From contig JAUICO010000051.1 of the NCBI GenBank assembly GCA_030427825.1, positions 1 through 34,836 on the forward strand: a stretch of 34,836 nt of DNA, written 5' to 3'. The notes under the pieces were generated by a model. The model did no database searches and was not told where the DNA came from. It saw only the letters and a list, made by a program, of their open reading frames with translations. The translations under genes were made by a program, and so were the position numbers. The DNA comes from a bacterium (GTDB lineage Bacteria; Myxococcota_A; Bradymonadia; REDH01). Of the stretch, positions 22,164 to 29,889 are shown in pieces. Each line of letters opens with the position of its first letter. Position 1 is the stretch's first letter.

Positions 22164-23522
22164 ATGGCCGCGTTGAAGACATCGATACAGCACCTTTCTG
22201 CCCCTTCATCCGCAGTCCAGCGAGGTGTGTCGGCGGCCTGTATTCTGTGCTTCGCGCTGGTTGCCGCGGCATGCGCTGAGGAAGACGGCGACGAGCCCCT
22301 CGACCTGGTGCACTTTCAGCCGCCGCGGGATGTGGTTGTGGTGTCGCCCGGGTGTCCCGACGGTGTGACCTGCATCGACGTCGTCGCGGATGCAGCCACC
22401 CTCTCGGACCTGCATCGCAACCCTACGAGCAATCGCGAGGAGTATGATGTCGTCGCAGTCGTTAACGGCCATCGCTACGACGACGTCGAAATTGAGCTGC
22501 ATGGCGGCTTTGCGCGGACGGTCCCGAAGCTCTCGTATCGGCTGCGTTTTGCCGACGACGACCCGCTGAGCACGGACCTGTTTTCCGCCGCAGACTCCGG
22601 CGCCGATGAGGATCACGAACGAATCGTGCTGCACGGCAGCTGGATCGACCCGACCTTCATGCGCAACTGCGCCACGATGAACATGGTCCTGGCGTCATCC
22701 GGATACGCGCCGCGCTGCTCCTACGCGCAGCTCTCTTTCAACGGCGCGTATCAGGGCCTGTATATCGTGTTCGAGCGCATTGATCGGGTCTTCCTGGAGC
22801 GCAACGGACTCGACCCATCGGGGCTTCTGTTGAAGGCCGAGAACCACGACGCCAACTGGGCAGACAAGGAAAACCCCCTCGATGGATTCTCTGTCAAATA
22901 CAACTTCGGAGTGCCAACGGACGCCCTCGGAACCCTCCTGGCGCGGATCGCCGATACCGAGCGCACCTGGGCCGCTTTTGAGCAGGAGGTCGCCTCGCGT
23001 GTCTCGATCGACGGTTTCATGACCTATCAGGCGATGCACACCCTGGCGGGCGATCAGGACGCCTTTACGAAGAACTACTACCTGCATCTGGCCGTTGAGG
23101 ATCCGGAGGCGGTGTTTGAGATCATTTCCTGGGACGCCGACGCCACCTGGGGCATCAGCTGGGACGGTACGGTCGTCGAACCGCGGACCCGCCTGTTTGG
23201 AACGGACACCTTTTCACGGGTTCTCTTTTCAATCCCAGAGTACCGGCAGCAGTACGAATCGATCCTGCGCGGCAGTGTCGATGAGCATACCGGTCTCGAA
23301 TCGACGGTCGCAGACTGGGTCGATGATACCTGGGCTGTGATCGGCGATCAGGTCGTTCGCGACCACGAAGCCTGGGAGCGGAACATCGACAGCGTGGCCC
23401 AGCTCGATGCGTTGCGCGCCGCTGTGGCGGAGCGCTTCGACGAGACCCGCGAGCTCTTCGACGATGACGACGACGGACACGACGATGACAGCGAATCAAG
23501 GAGCGATGATGCGGAGGACTGA
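22164..23522 (+). CDS. CotH kinase-like lipoprotein 1
   Basis: The 452-residue protein begins with a lipoprotein signal ending in lipobox AAAC (Cys37). The CotH domain spans about residues 60-420. Family features are FMRNCATMNMVLASSGYAPR, YQGLYIVFERIDRVFLERNG, the LLLKAENHD segment (Lys224), and the metal-binding WDADATWG (323-330). CotH proteins are atypical Fam20-related protein kinases known from spore coats, and many non-spore-formers carry secreted versions of unknown target. The C-terminus is strongly acidic (DDDDDGHDDD) and overlaps the start of the next CotH gene by 14 nt. I chose the ATG at 22164 because it gives a normal signal peptide. The longer frame runs into the divergent gene. 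Confidence 0.85.
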   Translation: MAALKTSIQHLSAPSSAVQRGVSAACILCFALVAAACAEEDGDEPLDLVHFQPPRDVVVVSPGCPDGVTCIDVVADAATLSDLHRNPTSNREEYDVVAVVNGHRYDDVEIELHGGFARTVPKLSYRLRFADDDPLSTDLFSAADSGADEDHERIVLHGSWIDPTFMRNCATMNMVLASSGYAPRCSYAQLSFNGAYQGLYIVFERIDRVFLERNGLDPSGLLLKAENHDANWADKENPLDGFSVKYNFGVPTDALGTLLARIADTERTWAAFEQEVASRVSIDGFMTYQAMHTLAGDQDAFTKNYYLHLAVEDPEAVFEIISWDADATWGISWDGTVVEPRTRLFGTDTFSRVLFSIPEYRQQYESILRGSVDEHTGLESTVADWVDDTWAVIGDQVVRDHEAWERNIDSVAQLDALRAAVAERFDETRELFDDDDDGHDDDSESRSDDAED

Positions 23523-25701
23523 GCGCACCCACGGCTCTCGCAACTCCACGTCGGACCGCCGTGCCACGCCGGAGGGCCCGGTGCAGCTCCTCCGATGGAT
23601 GCTCGCAGCGCTGCTGCTTGTGCTCGCCGCTGCCTGCGACGACGGGGCGCCCACGACCGGTCTCGATGTCGACGTCTGGCTCGGTGACAGCGGTGATCTC
23701 GGCGATGTCACGCGCCCCGAGGGCTGCGATCAGATCGCTGAAGTCACCCTGGTGCGAAAACGCAGCGTCGCCGGCGGACAGCAGCTTCATATCCTGCTCG
23801 CCGACAGCGACGGAGTTGCGCTCGAAGGCGAGCTCGCCGCCTGTTTCGAGGTGACCCTGGAGGGAGGCGGTGCAATCGCTGCCGCTACATCCGCCGAGGC
23901 GCCGGCAGCCCAGGCCGTCCTTGTCGTCGTGGGCGCCGACGCCGTCGAAGATGAGGCGACGCTCCTGTTTGTCTCCGAGCTGACGCGCCGGCTCTCGGAA
24001 GAGGCCACGGTTGCGCTGTGGGTGATGGGCGCCGGTCTGCGACAGGTGCAGACCGCGACACGCGACGAGCAGCAGCTGGGGCGCGGACTGCACCGCCTGG
24101 CACATGCCGCCGGACCGGCACCTACAGACACAGACATCCGGATTCTGTCTGTCGAGGCTGCCGAAGAATGGTCGCGCTACGATCGTCATTCTCTGCTCGG
24201 CCAGCGCGCAGTTGTGTTCGTTCATCCTTCGATGAACAGCGCGCCCCCCATTGACCCCGCCGTCGGTGAGACCCGCAACTACTGGATTCTTGCAGGTGCC
24301 GGCGCGCGGCCGGGGCGCCACTTCATGTTCGATTCGGCGGATCCCGGCGGTCTCGCAGCGGATGTCGCGGCCGCGGTTTCCCGAGACGCGAATCGTACGC
24401 TCGGAGTTATTGGAGTCTGCGACGGCGCCCTCGGAGCGGATTTGAGGCTGCAAACGGATTCCGGATTCGTCGCGGCGTTGAGCATCGGGGACGGGGCGGT
24501 CGAACACAGGGTCGATTCCTGCGCGCTGTTCGAGACGGTACGGACGGAGCGTCCGCCCGCCGCGGTTGTTGATCTGCACTTCACCCCGGAGGAGCGCGAA
24601 GTCTACGAGAGCCGCAGGAGCGAGGCATCGAAGGAGGACTTCTCGGCAGGTTGGGAGTTGGACGAAGACGGGTCCATCGCGCCGTCTGCGTCGCACTTCA
24701 GAGGCCAGTCGTCGATGGCATGCGAACGGCGAAATTTTTCGGTGAACCTTGCCGAGAACGATCCGCGCTATGTCACGCCGGCGACGGGATCGGACGAGTT
24801 CTTCCTCATCTCGATGTGTTTGGATGATCGTTACGTAAACCAGCTCACGGCCTTCGACCTGCTTCGGCAACAGCATGCGTCGCTGCTTGAGACCGCCGTG
24901 CTTGAGCTTCGTTTGGATGCCGAGAGCCGCGGCGTCTACATGTACATCGATGATCCGGGAGACGTATTGCCCCGCCGCATCTCTCGAGCCCGTGCAGTCA
25001 TTCGCCGCGACACCGACATCGACGGCAAAGTCGCTGAGGTGAAGTGGGCCGAGGACGACGCGCGCGAGGACGCCCTGGCGCGCTATGAAGCGTGGGTGGC
25101 CGAGGTCCGGGCGCTGTCGGGCGCGGACGTTGCCGGGCAGCTGCGCAGCCGCTTCGATCTGGATGTCTACCTGCGCTGGATTGCGTTGATGTCTCTCCTA
25201 CAGAACGGCGACTACGTGGACGAAGTGTACTTCGTCGAGAGTGAGACGGTGGACGCAGAGGGCCGGACCTCGAACTTCTTCAGCATGCAGGCGTGGGACC
25301 CGGACGATCTCTTCTCGGATTGTCACCACGACAGGCGCTTCGCGATCGATGACGAGTGGGGCCTCCTCTACTGTAGCGAAGGCCTGATCGATCACGCGAT
25401 GTTTGCACACAATGAAGTGTATGGGCTCTACGTCGACACTCTCGAAGAGTTGCTGCTCTGGCTCAGCGAAGACCGGTTCGCTGAGGTGTTGGGGGCCGTC
25501 GGCGCGACGATCGGAGACTGGTTGCAGGTGGACGACGTACGCGCCGCGATGGTCGAGCTGCTGGATGCAAACCCGGCGGCTTCGGACGCCCTCGTCGCCC
25601 GCGGGGAGATCGACGCAAAGGTCGCCGAGATGCAGGAAGCGTATGCGGAACGCCGGGCTCTGTTGACGGCGCGGATTGCTGCGTGGCGCGCCGCGAATTG
25701 A
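23509..25701 (+). CDS. CotH-like lipoprotein 2 with an extra N-terminal alpha/beta domain
   Basis: This 730-residue lipoprotein has lipobox AAAC (Cys43). A region of about 300 residues (about 50-345) with alternating strands and helices follows, for example AVLVVVGADAVEDEATLLFV then VALWVMGAG. This suggests a VWA-like fold without the MIDAS Asp-x-Ser-x-Ser. A divergent CotH domain follows (about 352-690), with FFLISMCLDDRYVNQLTAFD, LDVYLRWIALMSLLQNGDYV and a WDPDD metal-site motif (596-600). Some kinase residues are not evident, so activity is uncertain. AAGGAG (23498-23503) best fits the second of two tandem ATGs, at 23509. It overlaps CotH 1 by 14 nt, indicating translational coupling. Confidence 0.75.
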   Translation: MRRTERTHGSRNSTSDRRATPEGPVQLLRWMLAALLLVLAAACDDGAPTTGLDVDVWLGDSGDLGDVTRPEGCDQIAEVTLVRKRSVAGGQQLHILLADSDGVALEGELAACFEVTLEGGGAIAAATSAEAPAAQAVLVVVGADAVEDEATLLFVSELTRRLSEEATVALWVMGAGLRQVQTATRDEQQLGRGLHRLAHAAGPAPTDTDIRILSVEAAEEWSRYDRHSLLGQRAVVFVHPSMNSAPPIDPAVGETRNYWILAGAGARPGRHFMFDSADPGGLAADVAAAVSRDANRTLGVIGVCDGALGADLRLQTDSGFVAALSIGDGAVEHRVDSCALFETVRTERPPAAVVDLHFTPEEREVYESRRSEASKEDFSAGWELDEDGSIAPSASHFRGQSSMACERRNFSVNLAENDPRYVTPATGSDEFFLISMCLDDRYVNQLTAFDLLRQQHASLLETAVLELRLDAESRGVYMYIDDPGDVLPRRISRARAVIRRDTDIDGKVAEVKWAEDDAREDALARYEAWVAEVRALSGADVAGQLRSRFDLDVYLRWIALMSLLQNGDYVDEVYFVESETVDAEGRTSNFFSMQAWDPDDLFSDCHHDRRFAIDDEWGLLYCSEGLIDHAMFAHNEVYGLYVDTLEELLLWLSEDRFAEVLGAVGATIGDWLQVDDVRAAMVELLDANPAASDALVARGEIDAKVAEMQEAYAERRALLTARIAAWRAAN

Positions 25702-26002
25702 CCCGTCGGCGTGGTGTAGGGACCCGATTTGTCGCCCCCCTGCGCTGAGACTCCGCTCGCGGTGTGACGGTCTCGGCCTGCCACATCACGGCATGCTCGA
25801 TCCGCGGACCGGGGCCGACGGAGTCGTCGTCACCACATCCGGGTGCGCCGCGCGTGAGCCCCGGACAGCCATGGGCGAGCATCGCGCTCACAGCTCTCGG
25901 ACATAGGCGGACACAGCTCTTTTACCCCCTGTTACACAGTTGTGACTGTACAGTCGGTTAGAGGCGCCTCATATTGATGAGGTAGCCGGCTGGGAGGTGC
26001 AG
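25702..26002. other. Intergenic region upstream of the C45 hydrolase, palindrome-rich near its end
   Basis: I see no gene or RNA in this 301-nt gap. Its last 70 nt contain several short palindromes: GACTGTACAGTC (25944-25955), GAGGCGCCTC (25961-25970), and CCTCAT/ATGAGG pairing around ATTG (25967-25982). The final GGGAGG (25992-25997) is the ribosome-binding site of the next gene. Confidence 0.6.
25936..25955. promoter_or_regulatory. Candidate operator with three ACAGT/ACTGT half-sites
   Basis: ACAGT (25936-25940), ACTGT (25945-25949) and ACAGT (25950-25954) form two overlapping inverted repeats. The second is a perfect 12-bp palindrome, GACTGTACAGTC. Such a dyad, about 50 nt upstream of a start codon, is typical of a dimeric repressor site (for example TetR or GntR type). 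No regulator gene is adjacent and no convincing -10/-35 pair was found, so this stays a motif-level call. Confidence 0.35.
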
Positions 26003-27760
26003 GTGCTCAGAATCAACGACATGGCAAAAAGTGCAGGCGTGCAGACGCAGCTAGCCCCGATACGCGTCACTCTGCGTGGCAGCCAACGCGAGATGGGTCA
26101 GCAACACGGCGAGGCCCTTCGACCGCTCCCGGGCTGGGAAGGGCTGATCGACTACTACCCGAAGATGCCGGCGTTGCTGCTGAGCGGCGGTCTGCCGGAG
26201 CGAATGCGGGTTCCGACGCGGAAGCTGTTGCGGACCGTGTCGCGCCTGCCCATGTCGCTTCTGAGCGCGGCTCGCCGCCGACGCCATCCCGAGTACTTCG
26301 CGCGCAGCGAAGCGATGTTGAAAGCCGCGGGCCAGGACCCGGATCTGGTTCGCAACTTTGCATGCATGGACACGTTTCAGAATCTTCTCGGGGTCCTCGC
26401 GCATGCGGGGATCGCGGGAGAGCACATCGCCGCCGGCGCTGCACACGGCTGGTGTTCGAGCCTCGCTGTCTGGGGGTCTGCGTCTGCGGACGGTGCGATG
26501 CGACACGCCCGCAACTTCGATTTTCCCGGCGCCGGCCTCTGGGACCGAGCACCGGCGGTCGTCTTCTGCGACCCCGATGACGGTCTGCGCTACGGTTTCG
26601 TCACCACACGCGGTGCCGATATCGCCGGCGTCACGGCATTCAACGAGGCCGGCATCACGCTCACTGCTCACACGCGTTTTCACCGACACGTGAACTTCGC
26701 CGGCACCGCTGTGGTCGACTTCGGTCACGAGATCATCCGTTGCGCTCGTACTGTCGCTGACGCCGAACGCATCGCGCGAAAGCTGGGAGCGGCATCCGGG
26801 TGGGGCTTCCTCGTCTCGTCCGCCGCGGAGAGGCGCGCGGTGTTGATCGAGACGACGGCTCGCGGCGTCGCTGTCACCGAAGATCCGGGTCAGCAGTGGG
26901 CAGCCTGCACCAACAACTACATCGCACCCGAGCTGATCGAAGGCGAGATCGCAGCCAGTCCGACGATCCGTATCGACCTGGAGAATCGCCTCGGCGTCCT
27001 GCAGCGCACGGCCCGCGAAGCGGCCGAAGGCGCCGGCCTCAGCCTCGCAGACCTGAAACGGTTGCTGGCCTCGTCGCACGACTTCGACGCCGGCTGGGAC
27101 GACGAAACCCAGCGTCACGCCGGCAACTGCATCCTCAGCCCGGTCACCGTGCAGAGCATCGTCAGCGAGCCCGACGATCAGTGCATTCACATCTCAACCG
27201 GCGCTGCACCGACCGCGTGGGGACCATGGATTCGTGTCCCCTGGAGCTGGGACGACGCTGTGGGCGCGCAGGACATAGGACACCTCACGGCCGACGAAGA
27301 GACATCGATGCCTCCGGACGACGATCATCGGCGCGCGTATCGACTCTACACCGACATCTGCCGTCGTTCCGTGCTCGGTGCCTCAGTGGAGTCTCTGACC
27401 GCAGACTTCCGCGAGGTCGTGCGCCTCGCTCCCGAAGAGCCGAATTTCCGCTTCTACTTCGGCATGTCTCTCGCTCGCAGCGGCGATCTGCCGGCCGCCG
27501 AGCGCGAGCTGCGAGCTGCCCTGAAGCTCGAAGACGGTCCTTTTCGCCGCGGGCTCACGCTCTCCTGGCTGGCAACAGTGCAGGACGCCCGTGGCAGTCA
27601 CGGGGAAGCAGAGATCCATCGGAGCGCGTTGGCAGGGCTGCCGAGTCGGCACCTCGAATCGGTGAAGCGACAAGCCTGCTCCCTCAGCCGCGCAAAGGCT
27701 CGCCGCCGTATCGCCGGCGCCATGATGACCCCGGTCATGCTCGAAGCGCACGTCGCATAA
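26003..27760 (+). CDS. C45-type Ntn hydrolase/acyltransferase with C-terminal repeat region
   Basis: The 585-residue protein resembles the C45 (acyl-CoA:6-aminopenicillanate acyltransferase-like) N-terminal-nucleophile hydrolases. The likely autocatalytic cleavage site precedes Cys151 in HGWCSSLAVWG. It is followed by the family segment MRHARNFDFPG, and CTNNYIAPEL and the HAGNCILSP region come later. These enzymes hydrolyse or transfer linear amide bonds; substrate unknown. A C-terminal helical region (about 440-560, with FRFYFGMSLARSGDLPAAER) looks like tetratricopeptide repeats. I chose GTG 26003, 5 nt after GGGAGG (25992-25997). GTG 25997 overlaps that site, and an ATG at 26021 has none. 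No signal peptide is seen, so a cytoplasmic location is likely. Confidence 0.7.
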   Translation: MLRINDMAKSAGVQTQLAPIRVTLRGSQREMGQQHGEALRPLPGWEGLIDYYPKMPALLLSGGLPERMRVPTRKLLRTVSRLPMSLLSAARRRRHPEYFARSEAMLKAAGQDPDLVRNFACMDTFQNLLGVLAHAGIAGEHIAAGAAHGWCSSLAVWGSASADGAMRHARNFDFPGAGLWDRAPAVVFCDPDDGLRYGFVTTRGADIAGVTAFNEAGITLTAHTRFHRHVNFAGTAVVDFGHEIIRCARTVADAERIARKLGAASGWGFLVSSAAERRAVLIETTARGVAVTEDPGQQWAACTNNYIAPELIEGEIAASPTIRIDLENRLGVLQRTAREAAEGAGLSLADLKRLLASSHDFDAGWDDETQRHAGNCILSPVTVQSIVSEPDDQCIHISTGAAPTAWGPWIRVPWSWDDAVGAQDIGHLTADEETSMPPDDDHRRAYRLYTDICRRSVLGASVESLTADFREVVRLAPEEPNFRFYFGMSLARSGDLPAAERELRAALKLEDGPFRRGLTLSWLATVQDARGSHGEAEIHRSALAGLPSRHLESVKRQACSLSRAKARRRIAGAMMTPVMLEAHVA

Positions 27761-27800
27761 CTGTTCGCGCGCCCGGGATGCGGGACGCTGTCTCACGCGC

Positions 27801-28619
27801 TTAGCGAAGTGGCTGCACTTTTCGCCGTCGCAGTGGCTGGCAGGTGGGGCACCACATGGTGCTCCTTGTGTCGACGACGGCGTGCCTGATCGTGTCGGAG
27901 CACTCCAGGCAGGCTTCACCGCCGCGTCCGTACGCTCGATGTTGATGCTGCATGTCGCCGCCCGGATACACCCAGTCGATGCTGCTTCCGCCGCGTTCGA
28001 TGGCCTCGCTCAGGGTCTGTTGTGTTGCTTCGACCAGGCGGGCGATCTCGGCGCGCTTGAGCGTGCAGGCAGGCTGGCGCGGGTGGATCCCCGAAGCAAA
28101 GAGCGCTTCGATGACGTAGATGTTTCCTGCGCCCGAGGCGACGCTCTGGTCGAGGAGCACGCTCTTGATTCGTCGGCGGGTGCCGGCCAGGCGATCAACG
28201 TAGGCGTCGAGGTCGAAGTCCGGGTCGAGGTAGTCCGGAGCCACACCTGCTACGCTCTTTGTCCACGGAGGTCCCACGTATACGCGGCCGAAGCGGCGGG
28301 CGTTGTCGAAGAAGAGACAGTGTCCGTCGTCCAGGTTCAGGGTCAGGCGCGTATGGCGGCCGAGCTCGTGTGGGGCGCCAATACGCAGGCGTCCGGACAT
28401 GCGCAGGTGAATCGAGAGCTCTGTTGCGCCGAAGGAAATGAAGAGCAGTTTGCCGCGGCGGTGGGTGCTCTCGACTCGGCGACCGGTAATTCGATTCAGC
28501 GCCTCGGGGGAGGGCACGATCTGTCGCGGCGCCGGTGCATCGAAGGACACGACGGTGCGGCCGACGACGTGCGGGTCGATGTAGCGGCGGGTGACTTCGA
28601 CTTCGGGCAGCTCAGGCAT
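27801..28619 (-). CDS. mutM: Formamidopyrimidine-DNA glycosylase (Fpg/MutM)
   Basis: This 272-residue DNA repair enzyme excises 8-oxoguanine and ring-opened purines and cuts the abasic strand. All hallmarks are present: the catalytic N-terminus PELPEVE (Pro and Glu after the initiator Met), Lys57 in RRGKLLF, and the helix-two-turn-helix with GAGNIYVIEALF and SGIHP. A C-terminal zinc finger uses C237, C240, C257 and C260. Length is typical. It is convergent with the C45 gene, with a 40-nt gap. Upstream lies a hairpin-rich spacer. Confidence 0.95.
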   Translation of the reverse strand: MPELPEVEVTRRYIDPHVVGRTVVSFDAPAPRQIVPSPEALNRITGRRVESTHRRGKLLFISFGATELSIHLRMSGRLRIGAPHELGRHTRLTLNLDDGHCLFFDNARRFGRVYVGPPWTKSVAGVAPDYLDPDFDLDAYVDRLAGTRRRIKSVLLDQSVASGAGNIYVIEALFASGIHPRQPACTLKRAEIARLVEATQQTLSEAIERGGSSIDWVYPGGDMQHQHRAYGRGGEACLECSDTIRHAVVDTRSTMWCPTCQPLRRRKVQPLR

Positions 28620-28729
28620 CGGCTGAGCGTAGCGCAGTCTGTCCGCTTAGTGCAGCTCGCCGATAGAACGGTCGCAACTCGCCAGCATGCTGCTGTCCAA
28701 TGAGCCAATGAACGCAAGAATTCCCAATA

Positions 28730-28800
28730 GGAAAGCAGAGCTTTCCGCCGGGTGTCCAGAGGGCGAAAGCCCTTTGGTAGAGCGCGAGACGGAGTCTCGC
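28730..28800. repeat. Cluster of three hairpins between the hydroxylase gene and mutM
   Basis: Three back-to-back stem-loops are visible. GGAAAGC (28730-28736) pairs with GCTTTCC (28740-28746) around AGA. CCAGAGGGC (28756-28764) pairs with GCCCTTTGG (28769-28777), with one G-T pair, around a GAAA loop. GCGAGAC (28784-28790) pairs with GTCTCGC (28794-28800) around GGA. The order and linker (GCCGGG after the first hairpin) recall the larger element before fusA. It lies 20 nt past the hydroxylase stop on the minus strand and may act as its 3' end; no T-run follows. Confidence 0.8.
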
Positions 28801-28820
28801 ACCCATACGCGAAAGCAGGC

Positions 28821-29498
28821 TCAGTTCTCGACGACTTCAAAGTCGGGTCGTGCCCAGTCCACACCGGCTCCGGGATACGCTTTGGGCTTCATCCCCTTCT
28901 TCACGGTCGTCCCGAAGACGTGGTCCCAGAAGTGGTTGCTCAGACCGTACCAGGCGTTGGGGTACCCGTGGTGGTGCTGTGCGTGGCGACGCCGGACGCG
29001 CTTCATGTACCGCGACTTCGGTTTGCCGAAGTGCGAGAAGTAGTGAACGTAATCATAGGCGAGGTAGCCGATGACGACCCCGGCGAAAGCGGCCACGCCG
29101 AAGGTCTCTCCAAAGGCGAAATAGAGCGCGAGGAAGATGGGTGTTCCCAGCATGATCGCGCCGGGTACCGGCATGACCAGGCGGTCATTCTCTGCCTTGT
29201 CGTGGTGTACCTGGTGGGCAAGGTAAAAGTATCGCCTGACCTTCGACGACGACGGGATCCAATGAAACACCGTGCGGTGGATCCAATACTCGAAGAAGGT
29301 CCAGCCGAAGGCACCGGCGACAACGCAGAGCGGCAGAAAGAGCGGGTTCAGTCCCTTCCACACGGCAAACACGCAGCACGCGATGCTCATCGGGATCCAG
29401 AAGACCGCAGGTCCGGCCGGGTGCGTCCGTGTCAGCGATTCGAGGAAGTCGTTGGCAAAGATGCGGGTTTCGGGATCGAATTTTGAAGATACGTTCAT
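28821..29498 (-). CDS. Fatty acid hydroxylase/sterol desaturase-family membrane protein
   Basis: The 225-residue integral membrane protein has the di-iron histidine boxes of the superfamily: H74-RTVF-H79, H95-QV-HH99, H152-YFS-H156, H172-AQ-HHH177 and D192-H193. Hydrophobic stretches at about 30-48, 50-70 and 112-150 fit a four-helix membrane bundle. The arrangement and short length resemble the catalytic part of fatty acid 2-hydroxylase (Scs7/FA2H) without the cytochrome b5 domain. It would hydroxylate a lipid acyl chain using O2. Exact substrate is unknown, and a sterol or carotenoid relative cannot be excluded. The ATG at 29498 has no clear ribosome-binding site. Confidence 0.82.
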   Translation of the reverse strand: MNVSSKFDPETRIFANDFLESLTRTHPAGPAVFWIPMSIACCVFAVWKGLNPLFLPLCVVAGAFGWTFFEYWIHRTVFHWIPSSSKVRRYFYLAHQVHHDKAENDRLVMPVPGAIMLGTPIFLALYFAFGETFGVAAFAGVVIGYLAYDYVHYFSHFGKPKSRYMKRVRRRHAQHHHGYPNAWYGLSNHFWDHVFGTTVKKGMKPKAYPGAGVDWARPDFEVVEN

Positions 29499-29889
29499 GC
29501 GACGTTCGTAGGATGGCCCGATGTTTCAGGGCGGCTTCTGATCGTTTGCGCGCAGCAGGTATCCATTGAATCGCGCACCCGTCAACCGGCGATTTTCAGG
29601 CCCGCTCCGGAGCACAGGAGATGCTGCGTGAAGCAGTGAAAAAGGCAATAAAAACCACCTGTTGCCACTCTTTCATGCTTTCGGGTGAAGAATAGGACTC
29701 CGAAGGAGTATTTAGAACCACCCGGTCGGTTGTGCACAGAGCGGCCCGGCCCTGCAGGTAACGGCGCGTGCAACATTGCGGCGAAACTTCGCGTGGTCTT
29801 ATGTGTGCAGGCTCGATCGCGGCGGGGACCTGTGCCATGATTCCGGGGCGGCGACTCTTCGCTGCAGCATACATCCGGCGGGAGGCCCG
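29499..29889. other. Divergent intergenic region between hydroxylase and GH114 genes
   Basis: This 391-nt gap separates divergent genes and should hold both promoters, but I find no convincing -35/-10 pair. A stretch at about 29625-29720 is visibly more A/T-rich than its surroundings. It includes a small hairpin, ACTCC (29697-29701) with GGAGT (29705-29709), around GAA. The last bases contain GGGAGG (29880-29885), the ribosome-binding site of the GH114 gene. No RNA gene or coding frame is supported. Confidence 0.5.

Noticed and set aside
23155..24876. A 573-codon minus-strand frame opposite the two CotH genes
   Set aside because: The plus-strand frames carry clear lipoproteins and CotH motifs, while the minus-strand product is low-complexity Arg-rich sequence without motifs.
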